This document shows, one piece after another, positions 9,511 to 18,986 of a stretch of 64,000 nt of DNA. Below the pieces are notes generated by a model that had not been told where the DNA came from, searched no databases, and saw nothing but the letters and a program-made list of their open reading frames with translations. Where the stretch lies: assembly GCA_905178155.1 (NCBI GenBank), contig CAJINV010000001.1, positions 9,073,865 to 9,137,864 of the forward strand, in the 5' to 3' direction. Within the stretch, counting starts at the first letter, position 1, and each line of letters begins with the position of its first letter. Made by a program: the position numbers and the translations under genes. This DNA comes from Amoebophrya sp. A120. Lineage: Eukaryota > Sar > Dinophyceae > Syndiniales > Amoebophryaceae.

Positions 9511-12408
9511 TCAAGAAACAACCTCGGCAGCAATTCCATTACCCAGCTGACGACTCGTCATGCGTACCCGCTCTTCATATCTGCTTCGCAGGGTTTGTCT
9601 TGTCTCCCTTGCCCAGGAAATCAATCGGTTGCGGTCCTGACGAATCACATCCCAAGCAAAAAGTTCAGCCGAACTCACGTCTTCCATAAGCGGCGCGAAA
9701 TCCCCCGACTCCAAAGCCCGAATAAAATTGTCGAGCTCTTCGACATAAATACGCAGAGACGGCGTTGTAATCTTCGGATGCGCAACTAAGTCGGCCCTGA
9801 AACGGTCTGCGAAGCTCCGATGTGGTCGAACATTGTGGCCCTCCGCCGCCCCGGCCGCGGAAATCCGTTCCACTCCATCGGCCTCCGCACTGAAGACAAG
9901 CTCCAATAGTAGCCGCTTCGCCCTTACCCACGATGTGCCGTCGACCGGACGCATCATTGCCACCCCTGTCAATAGGAATTTCATCAGACCCATCCTCGAC
10001 TCCTCGGATTTCACATGCGGCGCGAGCGTCTCGATGGCGTTCAGACGGTGGTTGTCTAGGTCAAAGTACCGCGCCACGGTCGGTGCGATGTGTGCTTGCT
10101 GCTGTTGAATACTCCCGCTCAAAATCTCCAGCACAGGATCCGCACGCTCCAGGCAGTTGGGTCCGGCCAGATCCGGCAGTTTCTCCAGTGTCTTCTGAAA
10201 CATTACCTCATGGCTGTCCGTGTCCGGCCACGATCTGGAATCGACGCGATTGGTCACCGCTCGAAGAACCCCCTTCTCCAAAAACGAGATCACATCAAAG
10301 GCTTTCTCGCCGAGGAATCGCAGCTTGTTCATCCGCGGTGTCCCCGTCCCTTTCGGGGAAGAACCTGGACCAGCACGACAGAGCACGTTCTCCGCTAAGT
10401 CGACAAGACTTACGACCGGATCGAGGAACGGGTGGTTGACCCAGTTGAACTGCAGTATCTCCCCCGTCATTATGTTCCAGCCATGACGCGCCAGCTCCGC
10501 GAGCAGCGCGGTCGCCTCTGCTCCTTCCCGTAACCGCGCATGATGCGCGATCGCCAGCCACTTCTCCCCGATCTCCAAGCGCGTCGCCCGCAGCGGTGGC
10601 TGCGCGAACCGGAACGCCGGATCGTAGTCAGCGTCCAGGTCGGGCGACCCGGTGTAGAAAAGATGGTTCGCGTCGGGCTGTTGATCTGCAACATTAGGCG
10701 CCACTTGAGCAGGTAGCTCAACATCCGGTTCCTCCTGCCAAATAATTGACCCCTGATCCGACAGAAAAGAAATTGCCTCGAGTCTCAAATGCGGATATCG
10801 CTCCGCAAACAAGGCCACCTTTCCGATCTCTGACAAGGCCACAGAGCCCGGACTTACAAATACTTGCAGCAGGTTCTCGTCGCCCTCGCTGCGCACTAAT
10901 ATGTCACTCAGGGCCTGAAACGCGTCTTCAGCCCCGCTCTGCGCCAGCTGCCCAAGCGCGAAAACCGTTACCCGCCACTGCAGGGCCAGACTGAAATTTA
11001 TTCCCGATAACTGCACATAACAGTCGACAAGAGTAGTGGTGTCTATTTGCGGGTTCTCGGAATCATCGTCATGCTTGTTAGAAGTGTAGTTTTGAATGTT
11101 GCCGATGGTCAGCAAGGTCCGTCGCACCTGCGGCAGGAGTTTCGCGTTCCGGGCGCCGATGCGGCCGAGCTCCCGCAACACCAACTGATGACAGTAGTCG
11201 TACTTTGCTAATCTTCCGTGAATCGGAAAAGCGGGATCAAGTTTGGTCGCAGCGTCCATCAGGTAGTTGCGATATTTTGTCCCCGACTGGCACAAATCCC
11301 AAAACGACGACGGTGCATTTTGATCTTTTCTTGTTTCTACCGGGAACCAAAACGCCTCCAGGGTGCGGCGCGCTTCGCCTACTGGTGATTCTGGAGTTCT
11401 ACTTTCCTCGTCTTCGAGGTGGATCAACGCGTTAGCGGCTTCCCGCAAAGCGAATAGGTGCAGGTAGCCACTACCTCTTGTAGGACCGACGCCGCCAGAA
11501 GATGCGGCGGGCTCCTTCGCGGGAGGTGCTGTAATCTGACCCGTCTGCGCATGCAGTAGGAGCTGCCTTGCGGCAGTCACGCTGCCGAACTTCTGTGCCA
11601 GGAGACGGCGCGCAAGCACGCCAACGAAAGCATCGGTGTCGTTAGGAGAGGCGACGCTTCGCAACTTGTGGTCGACGCGCGCCTCAAGCCTCCGCCGTTC
11701 TTCTTCTCTTGTTGTTGGCTCTAAAACATGCAGTTCTGCTGGCCCAACACATCTTGTTCCCTCAAGATATCGATGGAATATCGCTTGCAGGCGTTGCTCT
11801 TGTTGTTTTCTAGCCGGTTCTGTCGTTTCTTCCAAGAGCTGTGTGTCATCTGCGTCATCAGCGAACGCCGGAATATTAAAGTCGCCAAAATCATCCCGCA
11901 TCATGCCCGGCAAATCGACCCACCCGGCGTGAGTGATTTTGAAATCCGGCGATTCCCCCGCATGCCCCGGTGCGGCTGCGGGAGGTTGATTTGTGAAGGA
12001 CCGGGCTTGCTCCTTAACTTTTTTCGTTTGGTAGAATCGGACGTGCATGCGCAGCGCCTCCCAGAAACACGACTCAAATCCGAGCTCCGTGTCGACCACA
12101 GTTTTCACATGGTGGCTAGTTTGCCGCAGGGTGTGCAGGAAAGTAGGCGCATTTGAACCCAAATAGTCGCTCTGCAGTGTCGCGCCGCAGGCTTCCACGC
12201 AGTCGGCGAAGCGGCTTCCCGCACGATTCGCCGCAATCGCGCGTCTCAGAGGGCTTCTCGAGGCCTTCTTGACTATTTTCCTCCCGCCTCTCGGCGATAC
12301 TGTTTTCGTGACTGCTTTGCTCCCCTTGGTCTTCCCGCCGGTGTCGCGATCACTAGCTTGGATGTAGTTACTTGTCAGTAGAAACACGATACAGCGTAGT
12401 GCCAACAT
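9511..12408 (-). CDS. Large protein with signal-like N-terminus, possible helical-repeat fold, function unknown
   Basis: This is a single open exon of 965 residues. It starts MLALRCIVFLLTSNYIQASD, a hydrophobic stretch ending in a plausible signal-peptidase site after QAS, so entry to the secretory pathway is likely. A basic Lys/Arg/Ser linker follows, and the rest is largely helical. Segments such as QLVLRELGRIGARNAKL, ALGQLAQSGAEDAFQALSDI and VALSEIGKVALFAERYPHL have the paired-helix look of HEAT/ARM-type solenoids. That fold is inferred from pattern only. I see no catalytic motif and no transmembrane segment after the signal. The lack of introns over 2.9 kb is notable beside neighbours with several. 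Codon use matches the other minus-strand genes. Confidence 0.85.
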   Translation of the reverse strand: MLALRCIVFLLTSNYIQASDRDTGGKTKGSKAVTKTVSPRGGRKIVKKASRSPLRRAIAANRAGSRFADCVEACGATLQSDYLGSNAPTFLHTLRQTSHHVKTVVDTELGFESCFWEALRMHVRFYQTKKVKEQARSFTNQPPAAAPGHAGESPDFKITHAGWVDLPGMMRDDFGDFNIPAFADDADDTQLLEETTEPARKQQEQRLQAIFHRYLEGTRCVGPAELHVLEPTTREEERRRLEARVDHKLRSVASPNDTDAFVGVLARRLLAQKFGSVTAARQLLLHAQTGQITAPPAKEPAASSGGVGPTRGSGYLHLFALREAANALIHLEDEESRTPESPVGEARRTLEAFWFPVETRKDQNAPSSFWDLCQSGTKYRNYLMDAATKLDPAFPIHGRLAKYDYCHQLVLRELGRIGARNAKLLPQVRRTLLTIGNIQNYTSNKHDDDSENPQIDTTTLVDCYVQLSGINFSLALQWRVTVFALGQLAQSGAEDAFQALSDILVRSEGDENLLQVFVSPGSVALSEIGKVALFAERYPHLRLEAISFLSDQGSIIWQEEPDVELPAQVAPNVADQQPDANHLFYTGSPDLDADYDPAFRFAQPPLRATRLEIGEKWLAIAHHARLREGAEATALLAELARHGWNIMTGEILQFNWVNHPFLDPVVSLVDLAENVLCRAGPGSSPKGTGTPRMNKLRFLGEKAFDVISFLEKGVLRAVTNRVDSRSWPDTDSHEVMFQKTLEKLPDLAGPNCLERADPVLEILSGSIQQQQAHIAPTVARYFDLDNHRLNAIETLAPHVKSEESRMGLMKFLLTGVAMMRPVDGTSWVRAKRLLLELVFSAEADGVERISAAGAAEGHNVRPHRSFADRFRADLVAHPKITTPSLRIYVEELDNFIRALESGDFAPLMEDVSSAELFAWDVIRQDRNRLISWARETRQTLRSRYEERVRMTSRQLGNGIAAEVVS

Positions 12409-13044
12409 TTTTTTTGGTTGAGATAGAAAAGCTGATGTATTGTCAAAGTCAAAAAGAGCAGAAAGTCAAAAGAGATACACGTTAGTCACACTGCAAAAGC
12501 AAGTCGTATACTTACTATATTGTTCGAAAAAATCTCTAAAGCATAATGCGATGGCTCCGGCTTTTCGATGGATATCTTAAAACGTCGGGCTGTCGGCTGT
12601 TACTCAGTTGAATCTCTGAAGGAATTGTTTGGAAAACTCAGTTTCCAATAGGTCAATCGCTCTGCGCACATTTTTGTGAGCGCGCGTCTGTGTCTGCACA
12701 CAAATTCCGAAGACCACGCTCTGTGAGAAACAATTTTTCAGGGTCTATGGATTTTCTGAACGAACCGGATCATTTGAATCGGTTTTTGTTGGATCAACGA
12801 TTTTTGTATCGGTTTTTTGTTGTCCACCTCGTCATGCTCATTCGCCAGTATGTGTCTCGCTATCGGAGAACTTCTATGAGACTGACACAGAGACGAGCAA
12901 TTTTGTTTGGTCACTGAAGGGATCGGACAAATTTCTATGGTATCCAGGTTGGCAAATAACCGTTTTCTTGTTCGTCTTTTTTATGATGAAGCACAAAAAA
13001 CATCCAGCCAGGTCCGTGGTCAACTTCGATCAGGAATTTTGTTC
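12409..13044. other. Intergenic, nothing seen
   Basis: This spacer lies between the start of the 965-aa gene and the end of the next one. Only short open frames occur, without coding character; I see no repeats or RNA genes. Confidence 0.5.
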
Positions 13045-13683
13045 TCACTCCATCGACTCCTCCTCAACGGGGTCGTGCAAACGCTGCGTCATAGACACAT
13101 CCCGGGTACTCACGGCGCGACTCGATCTGCTCCCCGCTAAGCACCACCGATCCACGAGCAAGATCAGAATCAAGACGACACACACGGCGGTTAAGACCAC
13201 GGCTCCGCGGTACAGCGTGGGGTATTCGAGACGAAGCCGCGTCAGCGAAGAGGTCCTCTGAGCAGCTTCTTCCGCACTGAGAGTGACGCCGACTCCCGTC
13301 GGAAGCTTCTGCGGCCCCGGCATGTGGCCAAACGACGTTGATGCTTTCTTATTCGCATCCTGTGCCTCGTCACGGTAGAACCTCGTCACCGCGCCCGGTA
13401 GCGGCGAACTCTCCTGGTGGCGAGTTGCGGACGCCGGAGGCTTGTTACTGGACGGGGTTTCAGATGGTTTTTCAATTCTCTCCTCCGTTGCGGCTCTGGT
13501 TGCGCTCGCAGAAGGTGCCCCGGGCGCCACGAACGCGATCTTCTGCGCGAAAACTGCTAGTCTCAGCCATGATTTGTTTTCTGTCTGATTCGTCCCGATA
13601 TGGGCTAGCGACGCGAGTACAGACGCCCAGCACGATAAGCGACGCACCTTTTGCGCTGCAGACCTCCAAGAGGTCATCGTCAA
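13045..13683 (-). CDS. Small single-pass membrane protein of unknown function
   Basis: One open exon of 212 residues starts MTMTSWRSAAQKVRRL. The N-terminal half contains a moderately hydrophobic segment (WLRLAVFAQKIAFVAPGAPSA) that could act as a signal or targeting sequence. The middle is Ser/Pro/Thr/Glu-rich and probably disordered. Near the C-terminus lies a clear transmembrane helix, about residues 158-176 (VVLTAVCVVLILILLVDRW), followed by a short Arg/Ser-rich cytosolic-type tail ending PVEEESME. The layout suggests a type I or tail-proximal single-pass protein. I do not recognise a family. Coding status rests on length, composition and position in the same-strand series. Confidence 0.7.
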   Translation of the reverse strand: MTMTSWRSAAQKVRRLSCWASVLASLAHIGTNQTENKSWLRLAVFAQKIAFVAPGAPSASATRAATEERIEKPSETPSSNKPPASATRHQESSPLPGAVTRFYRDEAQDANKKASTSFGHMPGPQKLPTGVGVTLSAEEAAQRTSSLTRLRLEYPTLYRGAVVLTAVCVVLILILLVDRWCLAGSRSSRAVSTRDVSMTQRLHDPVEEESME

Positions 13684-14384
13684 ACTTAGTACTTATCTCT
13701 ATCGCTTTGCTTTCAACTCCCAGCTAAACGCTTTCTGCGCAGTGGTGGCCGAGTCGGCGCTTGGAAATAGAAACCATGCCTTCAGCGAGTATCACTGCTG
13801 CACTTTGAGGGTCATACTTTCCTCGCTCGCTAAATCAGTCGCCGTCGATGACATCATCCTAGTCGCTCGTCCGCCAACACCCGCATAATTGCACGGACAA
13901 ACATGATCTACGTCGACGCATCATTCGTGCTAGCGTCTCGATGCGCCAGACTAATTGGTGTAGCACATGTCGGCGCTGACACGGAGAAATTGAAATGTTT
14001 TTTCTCGAGGACCAATTGATGCAAATTCCACGCGCGTATTAAAAGGACCTGAGTAAGGTTAGCTAGTAGCGTTACCAACCCAAACACAAGAGTCCCGAAA
14101 GGCAAAGCGAGACCCAAAAACAAAATCCTGCTTGATTTTGTGCGAAAAAAGAAAGTCTTAGTCTGCTCTTTGACGAGACGGAAAGAGAAAGTCTCGGTCT
14201 TTGGCGAGCGCGCACGTTCAAACACGGTACACCCTACGACAAGCAGTTGAAGTAACTTACATAGGCAAAGCACTCATTACCTACCAACTAAACCAAAAGT
14301 AAACCGTGATGACCACTCCAGCCGCAACGTGAACCAGACCATTCATCAGAGGAGCGTCGTCAGCACACACGCTCCTGCAAACAT
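13684..14384. other. Intergenic, no convincing gene
   Basis: The longest minus-strand frame here (13908-14273, 121 codons) has no domain, and I reject it as a chance frame. I see nothing else between the single-pass gene and the end of the CMP-sialic-acid synthetase gene. Confidence 0.5.
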
Positions 14385-15308
14385 CTAAGCTTCCAGCTTG
14401 CCTTCGGCCCTTCTTTTTTCCACGAGTTTCTCGATGATATCCCAGTCAGTGAGCGAGTCAATTTCCGCCGCGGTGTCCTCTGCCATTTCGTACACGCACG
14501 TTTTCTCACCGCAGCAACGGTTGTATCTCCCGGTTTTCGCCCCCTCCTGCAGAAACCGCGCCACTCCGAAGAAGTAGAAGGCCCCATTCTCCATGCGCTC
14601 ACCGTCCCAGTCCTGGCGCCGCGGTCTGCGTGCGGGGTCGTAGTTCATCGGGACGGCGAGCTGGTTTTCCGCATCGACCAGTTTCCAAAAAAAGCGGTGG
14701 TACCTGACCACCGTGACGAGCGAATCCGCCTGCGCCTTGCGCATCAGCTGCAGACTCTGCCGAAAGTCCTCCGCGGTGGTAAGCGGGCTCGTCGCCTGGA
14801 TCAAACAGCACATGACGTTTCCGTTGGAACAAACTTGCGCGTGATCCGGCTCCTCGACCTCGGCACTTGTAGACAATAAATCGCCGGCTGTGCCGTTGTT
14901 GGCGATAGTGTTTTCGTTCTTGTCCACCGCCGCAGAAGAAGTACAACTTCTACTACTACTCACCAACTTCGGAAAGTTCGCAAGCAGAAACTCGGCGACC
15001 GCGGATTCGCTGCTGGCCTTGTCCGAGGCTGTCTCCGCGGAACGCTGGAACACCTCCGCCCCGTAGCTGCTGGCCACGGCGGCAATTTCATCATCATCCG
15101 TGGATACTACCACACGTTTAAACACCCCCGATTTCCGCGCTGCTGTGACCGTGTAGGAGAGGAGCGGCTGGCCGGCCAGAGGCTTTATGTTCTTCCGGGG
15201 AATGCCCTTCGAACCCCCACGAGCTAGGATCAACGCAACGATGTATTCGTTGTTCTCGGAAACGTTCCCCGGCGGGGGTGACGGGGAGACGCTCTCCAAT
15301 GAAGACAT
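14385..15308 (-). CDS. N-acylneuraminate cytidylyltransferase (CMP-sialic acid synthetase)
   Basis: One open exon of 307 residues. The enzyme activates a nine-carbon sialic acid (or a relative such as KDN, legionaminic or pseudaminic acid) with CTP to form the CMP-sugar used by sialyltransferases. The N-terminal nucleotide-binding signature LARGGSKGIPRKN is at residues 28-40. It is followed by the LAGQPLLSYTVTAARKSG helix and the VVVSTDDDEIAAVASSYGAEV strand-turn. CLIQATSPLTTAEDF and NGAFYFFGVARFLQEG match the substrate-binding and later motifs, and EIDSLTDWDIIEKL is the conserved C-terminal helix. A Ser/Asn-rich loop of about 40 residues (from LVSSSRSCTSSAAVDKN) interrupts the usual chain, which explains the excess over bacterial lengths of about 230 residues. 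No signal peptide is visible. The nucleotide motifs are certain; which nonulosonic acid it uses cannot be read. Confidence 0.95.
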   Translation of the reverse strand: MSSLESVSPSPPPGNVSENNEYIVALILARGGSKGIPRKNIKPLAGQPLLSYTVTAARKSGVFKRVVVSTDDDEIAAVASSYGAEVFQRSAETASDKASSESAVAEFLLANFPKLVSSSRSCTSSAAVDKNENTIANNGTAGDLLSTSAEVEEPDHAQVCSNGNVMCCLIQATSPLTTAEDFRQSLQLMRKAQADSLVTVVRYHRFFWKLVDAENQLAVPMNYDPARRPRRQDWDGERMENGAFYFFGVARFLQEGAKTGRYNRCCGEKTCVYEMAEDTAAEIDSLTDWDIIEKLVEKRRAEGKLEA

Positions 15309-16358
15309 CGGGGAAGGAGTGAGTTAATACCAGCAAAGCCCTCAAACTGATTTTTTTGTAACTCCACCTGGCAAAACGACTTCTCGGTGAAATTCTACTG
15401 GTGGATCGTTAAGCTATATCAGGGCTGTTGGTGTCTCTCCATTCTTGCTTCTACGCGTACCGATCATACAGGAGGGCAGCTCTACGCTTGCTTTATGCGA
15501 AGCCCGTGGGAAGCTTTTTCTTCACTCCTTATTTCTCAGCCAGGAATCGGGACTAGCATATCCAGCCAGCTACCTTGAAATAAGACGACAAAAAGCTACA
15601 AAAACTCGAAACGCCGGAACAAAAATGCGAAAAGAGGAGAAGACATCCGCTGCTGACGGGCCTTGAACCTTAACACCAAGAACAGAGAGAAGAAATGGAC
15701 GAGAAGACATAGAGTCTGCAATTTTACACCGGATAAAAAGGAATCTGGTTTCTTTTCTTCAAGGTGTTCCCGTATGCTTGGTAAAACTTATCCTGCCCCC
15801 AGTTATTGACTGTTGTGCAGATCCTATTTTAGTGTACAGGTGGGTGTATCGTAATCGGTGATGGTATCACGCACAAGATAGCGCAACTCAACTCGCACTC
15901 CAATGCTGCAGCGTATGTTGACTATCGCAAGCGTGAAGCCACGTACTTATACATTCGTCGCGGAAAATGATCGATGTGTTTGCAAATAAGATAAAAGTGA
16001 AACATGAAAACTTTGGAATAATCATTCAAGACAACTCTACAAGGGCCACCACCGTGACTCAATTACTCAATACCAAAATATGCAGCTTCTCGTCGCTGTG
16101 CGCTTCCATGTCTCCTCAGCTGAAATTCATCAACGATCCCTGCTGCGCGCGGATACTTTGATTCTATTTCGTTTTCAACAAAACAGATGGTAAAACTCTG
16201 AAAGCAACTTGAGCATCCTGTGAAACAACTACTATCACTAAAGAAAAGAAACTACCATACTTAACATTCTCCATCTCCTATGAACACTTTATTCATGATT
16301 TTCATGTGACAAAGTACACTCATTCTTCAACTGAAGCTACTGTGCCGCAAGAAAACAC
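15309..16358. other. Intergenic, nothing seen
   Basis: About 1 kb of AT-richer spacer. Both strands have only frames under 75 codons. I see no repeat, RNA gene or introner copy. Confidence 0.55.
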
Positions 16359-18049
16359 CTACTCCCCCTGCGCCATTTCCTGGTCCGCAGATGTGAGTGG
16401 CTGCAAGGGCATGGGGTCTGGTTGCGACAGCAGAATCTGTGGCTTCGGCAATACCGTCTTCGTCCAGTCAAGTGTGGTCGACAGTGGCGCTTTCGGCTTC
16501 GTCACCGCCTGCAAAAGCGTCGGAGCCCAGTGCCACCTGCGGATGTGAAATTTGTTTTATAGACTTTTTTGTCGTTGCATTTTTCTTCCTTGCAATAAAT
16601 TTCGACGGACGATACCTTCGAAATAAACATAAATCATTGATTGTTGATCTTCCTCCGCTAGAACGTCGATCGCGATGAAGCAGCGTCAAAAGAAGAACAA
16701 CGACGGGAAACAATGCTACAAGCAAAAAGCATAAGCAGATACGGCAATTGCCGGGCTTCCGTTCCTTTCTCCAGTTCTGGCACGAGGTATTTTTCTCGCA
16801 GTTGCGGCAGGCAGGTGAGCGGATTTGAGGTGAACAGGGTCAACTTGGGTTTCGTGGCGAAGGTTGGCGGCTTTTCGATCAGGAGCGGTTGCACCGCCGA
16901 CAGCTTTATCAAATGTAAAAATGTCTGGGTCTGGATGTCATGCTTGTCTGGCATGACTCTTAAATCTGTCATGCACGTTACCCAAGAGCTCCGCTTTTCT
17001 GTGATGCAGAAGCGCAGTTTGTCATGCAGAATAGGCAATACCTAGGAGCTCAGAAACTTGTCATGCTGAGCCAGCATTTGTAGCCTCATCATGAGACGCC
17101 ACCCAGCATCACAAGTTTCCAGACCCAGACATATTCACTTTTGATAAGCTTGGGCTGCGGCAGCCCACCGAACATGGCGGCCCCCGTGGCACCCATGATA
17201 CTCGCGTGCGTGCTAGCACCTCCCGGGAGCGCCGTCGCCACGCTGGCAACGCTGGTCATGGTATTCACCTGTTCCAGTGTAGTAGTTGGCTCTGCCGCTC
17301 CTGCCACGGCGGTGGAGGTGGCCTTACTGTTCAGAATCTCCTCGATAACGGTCTTCTCTTCGCCCAACGTTTTCTCCTCCACTTGCTCGAGTTGTTCCGC
17401 GAACACGAACCCGCTACCGAGCAAACTCTTCGGGGACGCTGTGATGGAGTTACTTATGGTGTGGCTTTTAATCCATAGCTAAACTTCTTGCAACGCTCTT
17501 GCATCGAAAAACAACAGGAAGCAACAGCTAAGTGAAACCCAACATAAAAATCAATACATGGATCGACCAACTCGGGTTCCTTGGGGCTGCGGCAAGCCGA
17601 CCGCGGCGAAAGCGCTTCGACGAGGTCTTGGACGCCCTCCGGGGGCAGCACCACCTTCAACGGAGACGGTTTCTGTTCGGTCAGCTTCAGCAGCTTGCTC
17701 TTCTCCGGAATCAAGTGCGGTCGGGGCAGGTTCTGATGAATGTTGTATACGAATCAATGCAGCACATGCACAAGAACGCAGTTGCTGAAAAAGTTGAAAT
17801 TCGTAGCCGAGGCTAGAAAAAAAGGTACCACGACTGCAATCAATCATATCCTCTATAATTTCCTTTTCGTACCAAGTGCAGTTTTGGCGGAGAGAGCACA
17901 AGGGCGGGCTCTTGCTCCACAACGTCTTCCACATCTGAGACGCTGCCCTCATCCCGGACTGTGGTCCCCTTCGCCGAGTCGCCCTTTTTCACGCCCTCGA
18001 GCCGCTTTGGGCGCTTGAAGTTTGGGTTGTGAACCAACTTTTTGGACAT
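16359..18049 (-). CDS. Pro/Leu/Lys-rich protein of unknown function with one introner
   Basis: Five exons encode 326 residues: 17873..18049, 17558..17732, 17147..17438, 16743..16901 and 16359..16536 on the minus strand, ending in TAG. Three introns are GT-AG; the fourth is the mobile element 16907-17146. Phase agrees at all joins, and the introner join gives PQPK then LSAVQPLL. The protein starts MSKKLVHNPNFKRPKRLEG, a basic N-terminus that could be a nuclear or nucleic-acid-binding patch. It continues with acidic and Pro-rich stretches (PHLIPEKSKLLKLTEQKP), then an Ala/Thr/Met-rich segment (about TMTSVASVATALPGGAS), and ends in a Pro/Leu/Lys-rich tail. I see no domain, membrane segment or catalytic motif and do not recognise a family. 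Confidence 0.8.
16907..17146 (+). mobile_element. Introner, family 1, copy 2 (intron of the 16359-18049 gene)
   Basis: The element is 240 bp with the family-1 terminal repeat: TATCAAATGTAAAAATG plus TCTGGGTCTGGA at the left, and the diverged complement at the right ending CACTTTTGATA. Direct repeats are AGCTT (16902-16906 and 17147-17151). Excising 245 nt restores the frame. The interior is clearly the same subfamily as copy 1 but reversed: the CATCATGAGACGCCACCCAG stretch near its right end is the complement of the left interior of copy 1. Both host genes are on the minus strand. Confidence 0.92.
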
Positions 18050-18986
18050 CCTGTCGCAAACTTATACCGTTACCCTATTTCCACGGACTAGAAGCGAGAT
18101 CTTTTGGGTTTCTACTCACTTGAGCTTCACTGTTTCACTGAATAACGATTCGCTGGGTGCGAACGATTTGCTGGGTGAATCACAGGAGATGGAAAAATGC
18201 AACGAGCTCATCGCAGAAGGGCTACCACACCCGCAAAAGACACGCAGGGAAGAAAAGGAAAAAACAAACCGACGAGAACGTCCTCTTAATAATTGCAAAA
18301 ACACTCTTAGAGCTTGGCTTCCTCGAGAAGCTCAGAAGGTTAAAAAAAGAAGTGCGTCTGCGCCTGTCAAGGTAAGCCGGAGAAGGCCTCCCAATTGCTG
18401 TTAAACAAATCCAAAAAAACTCAGAAAAAACGGACAACTGGAAGCAGAAACGAAAGGGTTTAGTTCCAGCTCGCTCCGTGATGAACACAACTACCGAGAA
18501 AATCCAATCAAAAAAAACCCCCGTGGGACACAGCGGCTCGTTGGTTTTTGCAATGCGATCTTCAGCAGATACCTTTTGCCGCCTGGTCTCGTTTCACCAC
18601 AAGCATCGTATTTTATGTATTTTATTTGCGGTTTCTCGTTTACCAAGCATCGTATATCATTTGCCGTTTCTAGTTTACAAAAAGCCCCGATATACTAAAA
18701 ACAAAAAAAAATTGATTTAAGCGAAAGTACAGAATCCCATACCCAACAAGCACGAGGCAGACAACCTGGCAGGCTACCATGCTTTCGGCTTCTAGATATG
18801 GTTGCCCTCATAGGGTCGACGTGTAGAACGTTCAGATAAAATCTTTACGCGATCAGAACAAGACCGACAGAGCTAGTAGGGGAAACCAAATGCCTAAGTC
18901 AATCATACACAATGGGGTACTTACTAGAGGGGTCCTCTTGGTTTTCGCAAACTAAATATCCACCGAGCTCGTCTTCATCTACCTCC
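18050..18986. other. Intergenic spacer
   Basis: AT-rich spacer between the start of the 16359-18049 gene and the end of the first large CHAT-like gene. It holds a short imperfect tandem duplication (listed separately) and A-rich tracts near 18690-18715. I see no gene. Confidence 0.5.
18601..18678. repeat. Imperfect two-unit tandem repeat
   Basis: Two adjacent units share AAGCATCGTAT at the left, TTTGC(G/C)GTTTCT in the middle and AGTTTAC or CGTTTAC at the right. The first spans about 18601-18643 and the second about 18645-18677; the first carries an extra TTATGTATTT-like insertion. It lies in spacer DNA. Confidence 0.6.

Noticed and set aside
13908-14273. 121-codon minus-strand frame upstream of the single-pass membrane protein gene
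   Set aside because: No family features and AT-rich spacer composition.
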